Below are positions 1 through 7,661 of a stretch of 64,000 nucleotides of DNA, one piece after another. The position numbers were made by a program, and so were the translations under genes. The stretch's first letter is position 1, and each line of letters begins with the position of its first letter. The DNA comes from Streptomyces rishiriensis (GTDB lineage Bacteria; Actinomycetota; Actinomycetes; Streptomycetales; Streptomycetaceae). Below the pieces are notes generated by a model. That model saw only the letters and a program-made list of their open reading frames with translations. It made no database searches and was not told the DNA's origin. The DNA is taken from contig NZ_BEWA01000003.1 of NCBI RefSeq assembly GCF_003112535.1, positions 62,001 through 126,000 on the forward strand, given 5' to 3'.

Positions 1-347
1 CGTCCGACGATCCGCGCGTACTCCTCGTCGTCCACGTCGAAGCCGCCGTCCTCGACGCCCACCCGGTGCGCGGGAAGCTGGTCGAGCACGGTGGAGAGCG
101 GGATCTCGTGCCGTTCCTCGGGGGTCAGCACGCTCAGCGGGGTCCCGTCGTCGCGCACCTCGAACCCGCGCTCGCGGATCTGCCGGAAGGGGACGAGCGC
201 CAGCCCCTCGTCGGGGAGGTCGGCCAGCCGGTCGTGGACGGCGACCGGGCCGAGGAGCAGTTCCACGAGGTTCTCGTCGCGGCCCGGCGTGCGGCGGCGC
301 AGCAGGGCGAACGGGCGGGGGTCGGTCAGCAGGTCGAGCAGATGCAT
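1..347 (-). CDS. trpE: Anthranilate synthase, N-terminal part (runs off the window)
   Basis: Only the first 115 codons are present; the gene continues beyond base 1. The protein starts MHLLDLLTDPRPFALLRRR. The family converts chorismate and an amine donor to anthranilate, the first step of tryptophan synthesis. The function rests mainly on context: a leader peptide with three consecutive Trp codons and a terminator hairpin lie directly upstream, and DAHP synthase is divergent. The start is the ATG at 347, preceded by a GAAGGA ribosome site about 8 nt upstream. From memory this N-terminus matches the fused TrpE-TrpG type of Streptomyces. The catalytic parts lie outside the window, so a phenazine-type paralogue cannot be excluded. 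Confidence 0.75.
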   Translation of the reverse strand, partial: MHLLDLLTDPRPFALLRRRTPGRDENLVELLLGPVAVHDRLADLPDEGLALVPFRQIRERGFEVRDDGTPLSVLTPEERHEIPLSTVLDQLPAHRVGVEDGGFDVDDEEYARIVG

Positions 348-416
348 GGGGCGTGTCCTTCTCGCTGGGAGCTGGGAGGAGCTGTCAGGAGAGGGACGGC
401 CGGCCCGGAAACACCG

Positions 417-440
417 AAGGCCGCCCCTCGGGGCGGCCTT
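417..440 (-). terminator. trp attenuator terminator hairpin
   Basis: AAGGCCGCCCC (417-427) pairs perfectly with GGGGCGGCCTT (430-440). In the minus-strand transcript the hairpin lies between the Trp-rich leader peptide and the trpE start and is followed by a short U-containing run (TGTTTCC). The position is that of the terminator in a transcription attenuator: ribosome stalling at the Trp codons should prevent the hairpin from forming. Confidence 0.85.
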
Positions 441-463
441 CGCGACGTCTTGGGTACGCGCAG

Positions 464-520
464 TCAGCGGGCCGCCGGATGAGCGGTCCACCACCAGTTC
501 TGGGTCGAAAGCGCGAACAT
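464..520 (-). CDS. trpL: trp operon leader peptide
   Basis: This is an 18-residue ORF, MFALSTQNWWWTAHPAAR, with ATG at 520 and TGA at 464. It contains three consecutive Trp codons, the hallmark of an attenuation leader peptide that senses charged tRNA-Trp. It lies 24 nt before the terminator hairpin and 117 nt before the trpE start. Expression is inferred to be high when tryptophan is scarce. The peptide is too short for ordinary gene finders. Confidence 0.88.
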   Translation of the reverse strand: MFALSTQNWWWTAHPAAR

Positions 521-552
521 GGGCCGCACCCTACCCCACGCGCCCCGGGTCC

Positions 553-581
553 ACAGGTGAGCGCCGTGATGTCTCACCTGT
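553..581. promoter_or_regulatory. Perfect inverted repeat in the trpL-aroH divergent intergenic region
   Basis: ACAGGTGAG (553-561) is repeated as its exact reverse complement CTCACCTGT (573-581) with an 11-nt spacer. A second dyad, GTCGAG (580-585) and CTCGAC (600-605), follows. The site lies between two aromatic-biosynthesis genes and 47 nt before the aroH start, so a repressor or activator site is plausible. The regulator is unknown. Confidence 0.4.
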
Positions 582-627
582 CGAGCCGTGCGAAAACGAC
601 TCGACACGACCCCGTAATGTGGGGGGC

Positions 628-1980
628 GTGACCGTGAACGCGAAGACCGGCGCCAGCGCCGGCAACACCTGGCGAGACCTGCCCGCGGCGCAGCAGCCCG
701 AGTACCCCGACACCGAGGCTCTGCGCGCAGTGATCGCGGACCTCGAGTCGTATCCGCCGCTCGTCTTCGCGGGCGAGTGCGACCAGCTGCGCGCCCGGTT
801 GGCGGCCGTCGCCAAGGGAGAGGCGTTCCTCCTCCAGGGCGGCGACTGCGCCGAGGCCTTCGACGCGGTGTCCGCCGACCACATCCGCAACAAGCTCAAG
901 ACCCTGCTCCAGATGGGCGCGGTGCTGACGTACGCGGCCTCCGTGCCGGTCGTCAAGGTCGGCCGCATCGCCGGCCAGTACTCCAAGCCGCGCTCCAAGA
1001 GCACGGAGACGCGCGACGGCGTGACCCTGCCGACGTACCGCGGCGACTCGGTCAACGGCTTCGACTTCGACGAGAAGTCCCGCATCCCGGACCCCGAGCG
1101 GCTGAAGCGGATGTACAACGCGTCCGCCTCCACGCTCAACCTGGTGCGCGCGTTCACCACCGGCGGCTACGCCGACCTGCGCCAGGTGCACGCCTGGAAC
1201 CAGGACTTCGTGAAGTCGTCCCCGTCCGGTCAGCGCTACGAGCAGCTCGCCCGCGAGATCGACAACGCGCTGAACTTCATGCACGCCTGCGGGGCCGACC
1301 CGGAGGAGTTCAAGACGGTCGAGTTCTTCGCCTCGCACGAGGCGCTGCTGCTCGACTACGAGTCCGCGCTCACCCGCGTCGACTCCCGCACCGGGCGGCT
1401 GTACGACGTCTCGGCGCACATGGTGTGGATCGGCGAGCGCACCCGGCAGCTGGACCACGCGCACATCGAGTTCGCCTCGAAGATCCGCAACCCGATCGGC
1501 ATCAAGCTCGGCCCGACGACCACGGCCGAGGAGGCGCTGCAGTACATCGAGCGTCTCGACCCCGACCGCGAGCCCGGCCGGCTGACCTTCATCGTCCGCA
1601 TGGGCGCCGACAAGGTCCGCGACAAGCTGCCCGAGCTGGTCGAGAAGGTCACCGCCTCGGGCGCGACCGTGGCCTGGATCACCGACCCGATGCACGGCAA
1701 CACCTACGAGGCGGCCTCGGGTCACAAGACCCGTCGCTTCGACGACGTGCTCGACGAGGTCAAGGGCTTCTTCGAGGTCCACAAGGGCCTCGGCACCCAC
1801 CCGGGCGGCATCCACGTCGAGCTGACCGGCGACGACGTCACCGAGTGCGTGGGCGGCGGCGACGAGATCTTCGTCGACGACCTCCACCAGCGCTACGAGA
1901 CCGCCTGTGACCCGCGTCTGAACCGCAGCCAGTCCCTGGACCTGGCGTTCCTGGTGGCGGAGATGTACCGCGACCAGTAG
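628..1980 (+). CDS. aroH: Class II 3-deoxy-7-phosphoheptulonate (DAHP) synthase
   Basis: A 450-residue cytoplasmic enzyme that condenses phosphoenolpyruvate with erythrose 4-phosphate, the entry step of the shikimate pathway. It is a class II (plant/actinobacterial) enzyme. The four metal ligands of the family are in place: Cys74 in QGGDCAE, His356 in DPMHGN, Glu398 in IHVELTG and Asp428 in ACDPRLN. All four are offset by 13 from the M. tuberculosis AroG ligands (C87, H369, E411, D441). The GTG at 628 gives the family N-terminus MTVNAKTGASAGNTWRDLP; the open frame further upstream is an artefact of GC-rich DNA. A 21-bp-stem terminator follows. It is divergent from trpE, consistent with joint control of aromatic synthesis. 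The gene is called aroG or aroH depending on species. Confidence 0.95.
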   Translation: MTVNAKTGASAGNTWRDLPAAQQPEYPDTEALRAVIADLESYPPLVFAGECDQLRARLAAVAKGEAFLLQGGDCAEAFDAVSADHIRNKLKTLLQMGAVLTYAASVPVVKVGRIAGQYSKPRSKSTETRDGVTLPTYRGDSVNGFDFDEKSRIPDPERLKRMYNASASTLNLVRAFTTGGYADLRQVHAWNQDFVKSSPSGQRYEQLAREIDNALNFMHACGADPEEFKTVEFFASHEALLLDYESALTRVDSRTGRLYDVSAHMVWIGERTRQLDHAHIEFASKIRNPIGIKLGPTTTAEEALQYIERLDPDREPGRLTFIVRMGADKVRDKLPELVEKVTASGATVAWITDPMHGNTYEAASGHKTRRFDDVLDEVKGFFEVHKGLGTHPGGIHVELTGDDVTECVGGGDEIFVDDLHQRYETACDPRLNRSQSLDLAFLVAEMYRDQ

Positions 1981-1990
1981 GCGCACGCGC

Positions 1991-2042
1991 AAGGGCGGTG
2001 GGGCGCGGATCACACACGATCCGCGCCCCACCGCCCTTTTGC
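1991..2042 (+). terminator. Strong terminator after aroH
   Basis: A perfect 21-bp stem (1991-2011 with 2018-2038) and a 6-nt loop ACACAC are followed by TTTT. It sits 11 nt after the aroH stop codon and before the iron-regulated bfd promoter. Confidence 0.9.
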
Positions 2043-2060
2043 ACTCCACGGGACGCCGGG

Positions 2061-2079
2061 TAAGGTTAGGTTAGCCTTA
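2061..2079. promoter_or_regulatory. Iron box (DmdR1/IdeR/DtxR-type operator)
   Basis: The 19-mer TAAGGTTAGGTTAGCCTTA matches the actinobacterial iron-box pattern TTAGGTTAGGCTNACCTAA. The 8-nt outer arms pair at 7 of 8 positions. It sits 26 nt upstream of the chosen bfd start. The expected effect is repression by the iron-loaded DtxR-family regulator when iron is plentiful. Confidence 0.8.
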
Positions 2080-2104
2080 TTGATCTCGGCGGGAGGTGAA
2101 CCGC

Positions 2105-2341
2105 GTGTACGTCTGCAGCTGCTTCGGCGTGACCGAGGCGCAGGTCCAGCGGCACGTGGACGACGGAGCCTGCACCCCCCGCCAGGTCGCCTCCGCCTGC
2201 AAGGCCGGCACCGACTGCGGCTCGTGCGTCCGCCGTATCCAGGCGCTCCTCGGCCGGGGAGCCTCTTCGCGCCGCGACCTCGCCGGCCGCGGGGAACCGG
2301 CGCTCACCGGATTCGAGGACACGGCCGCGGCGGCTGCCTAG
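2105..2341 (+). CDS. bfd: Bacterioferritin-associated ferredoxin, (2Fe-2S)-binding
   Basis: A 78-residue protein, MYVCSCFGVTEAQVQ. Cys4, Cys6, Cys38 and Cys41 fit the [2Fe-2S] ligand set of E. coli Bfd, including the numbering (C-x-C-x31-C-x2-C). Bfd passes electrons to the haem of bacterioferritin and so mobilises stored iron. I chose the GTG at 2105 because GGGAGG at 2091-2096 is correctly spaced from it and the cysteine numbering then fits; the in-frame GTG at 2096 overlaps that ribosome site. The iron box upstream fits induction during iron starvation. Bacterioferritin lies immediately downstream in convergent orientation. The roughly 35 residues after the cysteine domain look disordered. 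Confidence 0.9.
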   Translation: MYVCSCFGVTEAQVQRHVDDGACTPRQVASACKAGTDCGSCVRRIQALLGRGASSRRDLAGRGEPALTGFEDTAAAAA

Positions 2342-2356
2342 CTCCGTTCGGGCCGG

Positions 2357-2836
2357 TCAGCTCTCCGGCTGTTCGATCAGCTGCGCGATGTACAGCGCCT
2401 CACCGAGCTTCTCCACCAGCTCCAGCTGGGTGTCGAGGTAGTCGATGTGGTGCTCCTCGTCCTCCAGGATCGACTCGAAGATGTTCGCCGAGGTGATGTC
2501 GCCCTTCTCGCGCATCACCTTGATGCCGCGCTTGAGGCGGTCGATCGCCTCGACCTCGACCTGCCGGTCGGCCTCGAACATCTCCCTGACCGTCTGCCCG
2601 ACCCGCACGTGGAAGAGCCGCTGGTAGTTCGGCAGGCCGTCCAGGAAGAGGATCCGGTCGGTGAGCACCTCGGCGTGCTTCATCTCGTCGAACGACTCGT
2701 GCCGCGTGTACTTCGCGAGCTTCGTCCAGCCGAAGTTCTCCTGCATCTTGGCGTGGAGGAAGTACTGGTTGATGGCGGTGAGCTCGCCGGTGAGCTGCTC
2801 GTTGAGGAACTCGATGACCTCGGGGTCGCCCTGCAT
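2357..2836 (-). CDS. bfr: Bacterioferritin
   Basis: A 159-residue subunit of the 24-mer iron-storage shell. It oxidises Fe(II) at a di-iron ferroxidase centre and stores the ferric mineral. The expected residues are visible: Glu18, Glu51 and His54 of the ferroxidase site, Met52 as the haem ligand, and the second helical pair EDEEHHIDYL near 126-136. The start is the ATG at 2836, behind a GGAAGGAG ribosome site; the longer frame upstream lacks family similarity. The gene is convergent with bfd (15 nt between stops). The bfd-bfr pair suggests controlled storage and release of iron. Confidence 0.96.
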   Translation of the reverse strand: MQGDPEVIEFLNEQLTGELTAINQYFLHAKMQENFGWTKLAKYTRHESFDEMKHAEVLTDRILFLDGLPNYQRLFHVRVGQTVREMFEADRQVEVEAIDRLKRGIKVMREKGDITSANIFESILEDEEHHIDYLDTQLELVEKLGEALYIAQLIEQPES

Positions 2837-2910
2837 CGCAGAGGCTCCTTCCACGTCGGGACTGCGGGGAGGTTGCCGCCGCATGATTTCACCGGTGCCG
2901 AAGATCGTCC

Positions 2911-2932
2911 AGTAAGTGCGTACTTAGTAAGT
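2911..2932. promoter_or_regulatory. Dyad plus direct repeat between bfr and the molybdoenzyme gene
   Basis: TAAGT (2913-2917) and ACTTA (2922-2926) form an inverted repeat, and AGTAAGT occurs twice (2911-2917 and 2926-2932). The cluster is AT-rich against a very GC-rich background. It sits about 75 nt upstream of bfr and 90 nt upstream of the divergent gene at 3023. It looks like a regulator-binding site; which regulator is unknown. Confidence 0.35.
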
Positions 2933-3022
2933 TGGTCCTTGCTTGGAAGCAGTTGCCCGATTCGGGATATGCCCGGTCATGGCTGGTCATGTGCACCGTC
3001 CCAGGTCTGTCAGGATGGAGTC

Positions 3023-3655
3023 ATGGGTCATCCGGTGGAGCGCGCGTCTGGAGAAGAAGCGGTGTCCGAGCTCCCGCCGGGTCAGCGACTGCAGCGCGGC
3101 TGGCCGGTCACCCACTACGGCCCGGTGCCCAAGTTCCGGCCCGAACGCTGGGACTTCCGGGTCTTCGGCGCCACCGCCGACAGCGAGAAGCACTCCTGGA
3201 ACCACGAGGAGTTCACGGCCCTGCCGTACGCCTCCGTCATGGCCGATCTGCACTGCGTGACGAAGTTCAGCATGCTCGGCGCGGAGTGGGGCGGGATCCC
3301 GGCCCGTACGATCCTCGACATCGCGCCGCCCGCCCCGAACGTCACCCATGTGATGGTGTGGGCCGAGTACGGCTTCAGCTCGAATCTGCGCCTGGCCGAC
3401 TTCGTCGCCGAGCGCACGATCTTCGCCACCCACAAGGACGGCGAACTGCTCACGGCGGAACACGGCTTCCCCCTGCGGCTCGTCGTCCCCCACCTGTACG
3501 CCTGGAAGGGCCCCAAGTGGGTCCGGGGCGTCGAGTACATGACCGCCGACCGGCGCGGCTTCTGGGAGGAGCGCGGCTACCACAACGTCGGCGACCCCTG
3601 GCGGGAACAGCGCTACTCGTACCAGGAGGAGCCGGGGGACGGCCCCGAGCTCTGA
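3023..3655 (+). CDS. Sulfite-oxidase-like molybdopterin-dependent oxidoreductase
   Basis: A 210-residue protein of the short sulfite oxidase/YedY-like catalytic domain family. The hallmark is Cys78 in DLHCVTKFSMLGAEWGG, the expected molybdenum-ligating cysteine, followed by the conserved Ser and Gly-Gly region. The C-terminal segment KGPKWVRGVEYM is also typical. No signal peptide, haem domain or membrane segment is visible, so it is probably a cytoplasmic member; substrate and electron partner are unknown. The ATG at 3023 is preceded by GGAG. It is divergent from bfr across a region with an operator-like dyad. Confidence 0.85.
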   Translation: MGHPVERASGEEAVSELPPGQRLQRGWPVTHYGPVPKFRPERWDFRVFGATADSEKHSWNHEEFTALPYASVMADLHCVTKFSMLGAEWGGIPARTILDIAPPAPNVTHVMVWAEYGFSSNLRLADFVAERTIFATHKDGELLTAEHGFPLRLVVPHLYAWKGPKWVRGVEYMTADRRGFWEERGYHNVGDPWREQRYSYQEEPGDGPEL

Positions 3656-3668
3656 CCCGGCCGGCGCC

Positions 3669-4556
3669 TCAGCCGTCCCGGAGCTTCTTCAGCCGCTCCA
3701 CGTCCGCGGCGTGGCCTTCCTTGCCGCCCGGCGTCTCGATGATCAGCGGGACGCCCGCGGTCGCCGGATGGGTCATCAGCGCCCGGAACGGTTCCTCGCC
3801 GATGTGACCCGAGCCGATGCTCTCGTGCCGGTCCTTGTGAGCGCCGACGACGTCCTTGGAGTCGTTGGCGTGGATCAGCTTCAGCCGCCCCTCGCCCACC
3901 GTGTCCACCAGCAGGTCGAGCGTCTGGTGCATGCCGGCCGGGCCGGTCAGGTCGTGCCCGGCCGCGAAGACGTGGCAGGTGTCGAGGCAGACGCCCAGCT
4001 TGGGATGGGCGTCCAGCGCCTCGAAGTACGGCCCGAAGTCCCAGGTCCGGGAGCAGAGCGAGGAGCCCTGGCCGGCGGTGGACTCCAGCAGCAGGAACGG
4101 GTCGTCCTCGTGGGTGAGCTCGTCCAGCAGCGGCAGCAGATGCTCGCGCACCTGCTTCAGCGCCACCGACCGGTCGCGTCCGCCGGTCGCGCTGCCCGTG
4201 TGCACGACCACGCCCAGGGCCCCGATCGCCCGTCCGCGGCGCAGCGAGTGCCGCATCGACTCCACCGACCTCTCCACCGTCGCCTCCGTGTGCGAGCCGA
4301 AGTTGATGAGGTACGGCGCGTGCACGTAGGCCGGGACCGACTCCGCCGCGCACCGCTCCCGGAACGCCTCGTCCTGACGGGGGCTCCCGACGGGCGTGGC
4401 CCAGCCGCGCGGGTTGGCCACGAACACCTGGACCGTCTCGGCCCCCAGGTCGTGGGCGTACGACATGCCCACGTCGTGCAGACCGCCGGCCACGGGGACA
4501 TGGCTGCCGACGGGATTGCGGGAGGGGAACGGGGAGGAGGGGGCTGCGGAACTCAC
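3669..4556 (-). CDS. nfo: Deoxyribonuclease IV / Nfo-type AP endonuclease
   Basis: A 295-residue TIM-barrel protein of the AP endonuclease 2 family, which cleaves DNA at abasic sites in base excision repair. The conserved metal-site segments run in the expected order: GSHVPVAGG near the N-terminus, HAPYLINFGS, LLLESTAGQGSSL, GVCLDTCHVFAAGHDL, IHANDSKD, HESIGSGHIG and IIETPGG at the end. The GTG at 4556 is the furthest in-frame start consistent with the family. It lies 34 nt downstream of the kinase gene on the same strand, so the two may be co-transcribed. Some members act mainly as sugar isomerase-like proteins, but the zinc-site motifs favour the nuclease. Confidence 0.88.
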   Translation of the reverse strand: MSSAAPSSPFPSRNPVGSHVPVAGGLHDVGMSYAHDLGAETVQVFVANPRGWATPVGSPRQDEAFRERCAAESVPAYVHAPYLINFGSHTEATVERSVESMRHSLRRGRAIGALGVVVHTGSATGGRDRSVALKQVREHLLPLLDELTHEDDPFLLLESTAGQGSSLCSRTWDFGPYFEALDAHPKLGVCLDTCHVFAAGHDLTGPAGMHQTLDLLVDTVGEGRLKLIHANDSKDVVGAHKDRHESIGSGHIGEEPFRALMTHPATAGVPLIIETPGGKEGHAADVERLKKLRDG

Positions 4557-4590
4557 CCGCTCAGGGTGTCACGCCCGCCGGCCCCGCCGG

Positions 4591-6519
4591 TCACCGGATG
4601 GTGATCGTGATCGTCGACCCCTTGGGCGCGGTGTCGCCGGCCGTCACGGACTGCTTCTTCACGGTGTCGCCGAACAGCCCGAGCAGTCCCCGGTCCTCCT
4701 TGACCTCGAACCCGGACTGCTCCAGGAGCGACGTGGCGTCGTCGACGCTCGCGCCCACCACGTCCGGGACCTCGACCATCTCCGGGCCCTTGGACAGCGT
4801 CAGCGTCACGGTGCCGCCGACGGCGAGCCGGCCGCCCTCCTTGGGCGTCTGTGCCGCGACCTTCCCCTTGTCGAACTCGGAGTCGACCTGCTGCGCGGCG
4901 ATCCTCACCTTCAGACCGGCCTCCTGCAGCTCGGTCCGGGCGTCGTTCAGGTCGTCGCCGGTGACGTCGGGGACGTCGACCGGGCTGCCCTTGCTCACGA
5001 CGAGCGAGACCGCGGCGCCCGCGCGGCGCTGCACGCCCGCCTCGGGGTCGGTGCCGATCACCGCGCCCCGGTCCACGTCGTCGCTGAACTCCTCGGTGAC
5101 CAGGCCCGGTTCCAGGCCGCCCTCCTTGAGCGACGCCTCGGCCTTGTCCAGCCGCGAGCCCCGCACGTCCGGCACCTTCACCATCTCGGGGCCGTCGGAG
5201 AGGGTGAGCGTCACGGCGTCGTGCTTGCGGATCCGGGCGCCCGGCCGGGGGTCGGTGTCCAGGACCGTGCCACGCTTGACGGTGTCGCTGTGCCGGTGGT
5301 CGACCTTGCCCACCTTCAGTCCGGCCGCCTCCAGCCGCTTCCTGGCCTCGGCCTCCTTCTGGGTCAGCACCGCCGGGACCTTGGTGAACTGACCGGAGTT
5401 GATGTACCAGACGCCCGCGCCCACGCCGAGCACCAGCAGCAGGGCGGTGACGAGCGCGAGCACCCCGCGCCGGGGCCGTGCGAAGCGGCGCCGGGGCGGC
5501 AGGGGCGGCGGGCTGTGGAACCGGGAGGTGCGGTGGACCGCGGCCTCGTCGTCCCCGTCGATCGGCAGCGGTCGCGGCACCGTGAGCGAGCGCGGGATCA
5601 CGCTGGTGCGGTCCTCGGCGATGTCGTGCCCGGCGGAGACGGCCTGCGGGGGCAGCGCGTCCAGCTGCTCCTCGCTGAGCGCGCCGTGCGCCTCCCGCGC
5701 CTCGCCCAGCAGCGCGACGGCGTCGGGCGGCCGAAGGCCGGGCGTGCGGGCGGTGGCGACGGCGACCAGTTCGTCCAGCGCGAGCGGCAGGCCCGGGACG
5801 ACGGCCGACGGCGGCGGAACGTCGTCGTGGAGGTGCTTGTAGAGCACGATCGCCGGGGAGTCCCCGTCGTGCGGCTTCTCGCCGGTGAGCATCTCGTAGA
5901 GCACGACCCCGCACGCGTAGACGTCGACCCGGGGGTCGGCCGCGCCGGGCTGCTCGATCTGCTCGGGGGCGAGATAGGCGACGGTGCCGAGCACCGCGCC
6001 GGTGGTGCTGGTGACGGTGTCCACGGATCGCACGAGCCCGAAGTCGGCGACCTTGACCCGCCCGTCGTCCCCTATCAGCACGTTCTCGGGCTTCATGTCC
6101 CGGTGCACGAACCCGGCCCGGTGCGCGGCGCCCAGCGCCGCGAGCACGGGCTCCAGGATGTCGAGGGCGGCCCTCGGCTGCAGCGCCCCGCGCTCGCGCA
6201 GCACGTCACGCAGCGTGCAGCCGGCGATGTACTCCATGGCGAGGTAGACGTACGACCCGTCAGCACCCTGGTCGAACACCTGTACGACGTTCGGGTGGGC
6301 GAGACGGGCGACGGACTTCGCCTCCCGGATGAACCGCTCGACGAACGCGCCGTCGGCGGCCAGCGCCGGATGCATCACCTTGAGGGCGAGCACGCGGTCG
6401 AGGCGGGTGTCCACGGCCCGGTAGACCGTGGCCATCCCGCCGACCGCGATCCGCGCCTCGACGCGATACCGGCCGTCGAGCACCTGCCCGACCAGAGGGT
6501 CCTGAAGGGTCGTGTCCAC
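4591..6519 (-). CDS. Ser/Thr protein kinase with four PASTA domains
   Basis: A 642-residue membrane kinase. The Hanks motifs are complete: glycine loop IAVGGMATVY at 24-33, catalytic Lys47, HRDMKPEN at 139-146 and DFG with Asp159. A disordered juxtamembrane linker with an arginine-rich stop precedes a transmembrane helix at about 355-376. Four extracellular PASTA repeats follow, each opening with a VPxV motif; PASTA domains bind muropeptides or beta-lactams. This is the PknB architecture. Its neighbours (DAHP synthase on one side, an Rv2175c-like protein and metF on the other) occur around mycobacterial PknL, although PknL lacks PASTA domains. The start is the GTG at 6519 (MDTTLQDPLVG); a GTG at 6549 would add 10 residues. 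Neither has a clear ribosome site. Confidence 0.93.
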   Translation of the reverse strand: MDTTLQDPLVGQVLDGRYRVEARIAVGGMATVYRAVDTRLDRVLALKVMHPALAADGAFVERFIREAKSVARLAHPNVVQVFDQGADGSYVYLAMEYIAGCTLRDVLRERGALQPRAALDILEPVLAALGAAHRAGFVHRDMKPENVLIGDDGRVKVADFGLVRSVDTVTSTTGAVLGTVAYLAPEQIEQPGAADPRVDVYACGVVLYEMLTGEKPHDGDSPAIVLYKHLHDDVPPPSAVVPGLPLALDELVAVATARTPGLRPPDAVALLGEAREAHGALSEEQLDALPPQAVSAGHDIAEDRTSVIPRSLTVPRPLPIDGDDEAAVHRTSRFHSPPPLPPRRRFARPRRGVLALVTALLLVLGVGAGVWYINSGQFTKVPAVLTQKEAEARKRLEAAGLKVGKVDHRHSDTVKRGTVLDTDPRPGARIRKHDAVTLTLSDGPEMVKVPDVRGSRLDKAEASLKEGGLEPGLVTEEFSDDVDRGAVIGTDPEAGVQRRAGAAVSLVVSKGSPVDVPDVTGDDLNDARTELQEAGLKVRIAAQQVDSEFDKGKVAAQTPKEGGRLAVGGTVTLTLSKGPEMVEVPDVVGASVDDATSLLEQSGFEVKEDRGLLGLFGDTVKKQSVTAGDTAPKGSTITITIR

Positions 6520-6641
6520 GCAGGTGAGTGTACGAGCCGCCGCTGACACCTCGCCGGTCCCGCCGGGATCGCAGCCCTACTGCAGCCGACCTGTGACGCG
6601 CGTCGCGGTACCCGGACGTCACCACCGTCACCGCACACGGG

Positions 6642-7439
<798 letters not shown>

Positions 7440-7661
7440 TCAGCCCCCCTGGACCGCGGTGAGGATTTCCACGCGGTCGCCCTCGCGCAGAGCCGTCGAG
7501 GGCCACTGCGCGCGCGGGACGACGGTCTCGTTGAGCGCGGCGGCCACCCCGGAGGGCGCCCGCGTCAGGGACCGCACCACGCTGTCGAGAGCGGTGCCGG
7601 GAGCGAACTCCCGCGGCTCGCCGTTGACCGAGACGTTCAGACGCGTGCTCAGGGTGCTCAT
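7440..7661 (-). CDS. thiS: Sulfur carrier protein ThiS
   Basis: A 73-residue ubiquitin-fold protein ending in Gly-Gly, the C-terminus that is adenylated and thiocarboxylated for delivery of sulfur to ThiG. The segment VNGEPREF near residue 13 and the EGDRVEILTAVQGG end are typical. The ATG at 7661 overlaps the thiO stop codon by 4 nt (ATGA), implying translational coupling. The first 8 residues could be an extension if translation starts later. Confidence 0.93.
   Translation of the reverse strand: MSTLSTRLNVSVNGEPREFAPGTALDSVVRSLTRAPSGVAAALNETVVPRAQWPSTALREGDRVEILTAVQGG

Noticed and set aside
574..2049. Minus-strand 491-residue open frame across aroH
   Set aside because: Shadow of the real gene: it covers the complete DAHP synthase coding region and has unnatural Val/Gly/Arg/Leu composition.
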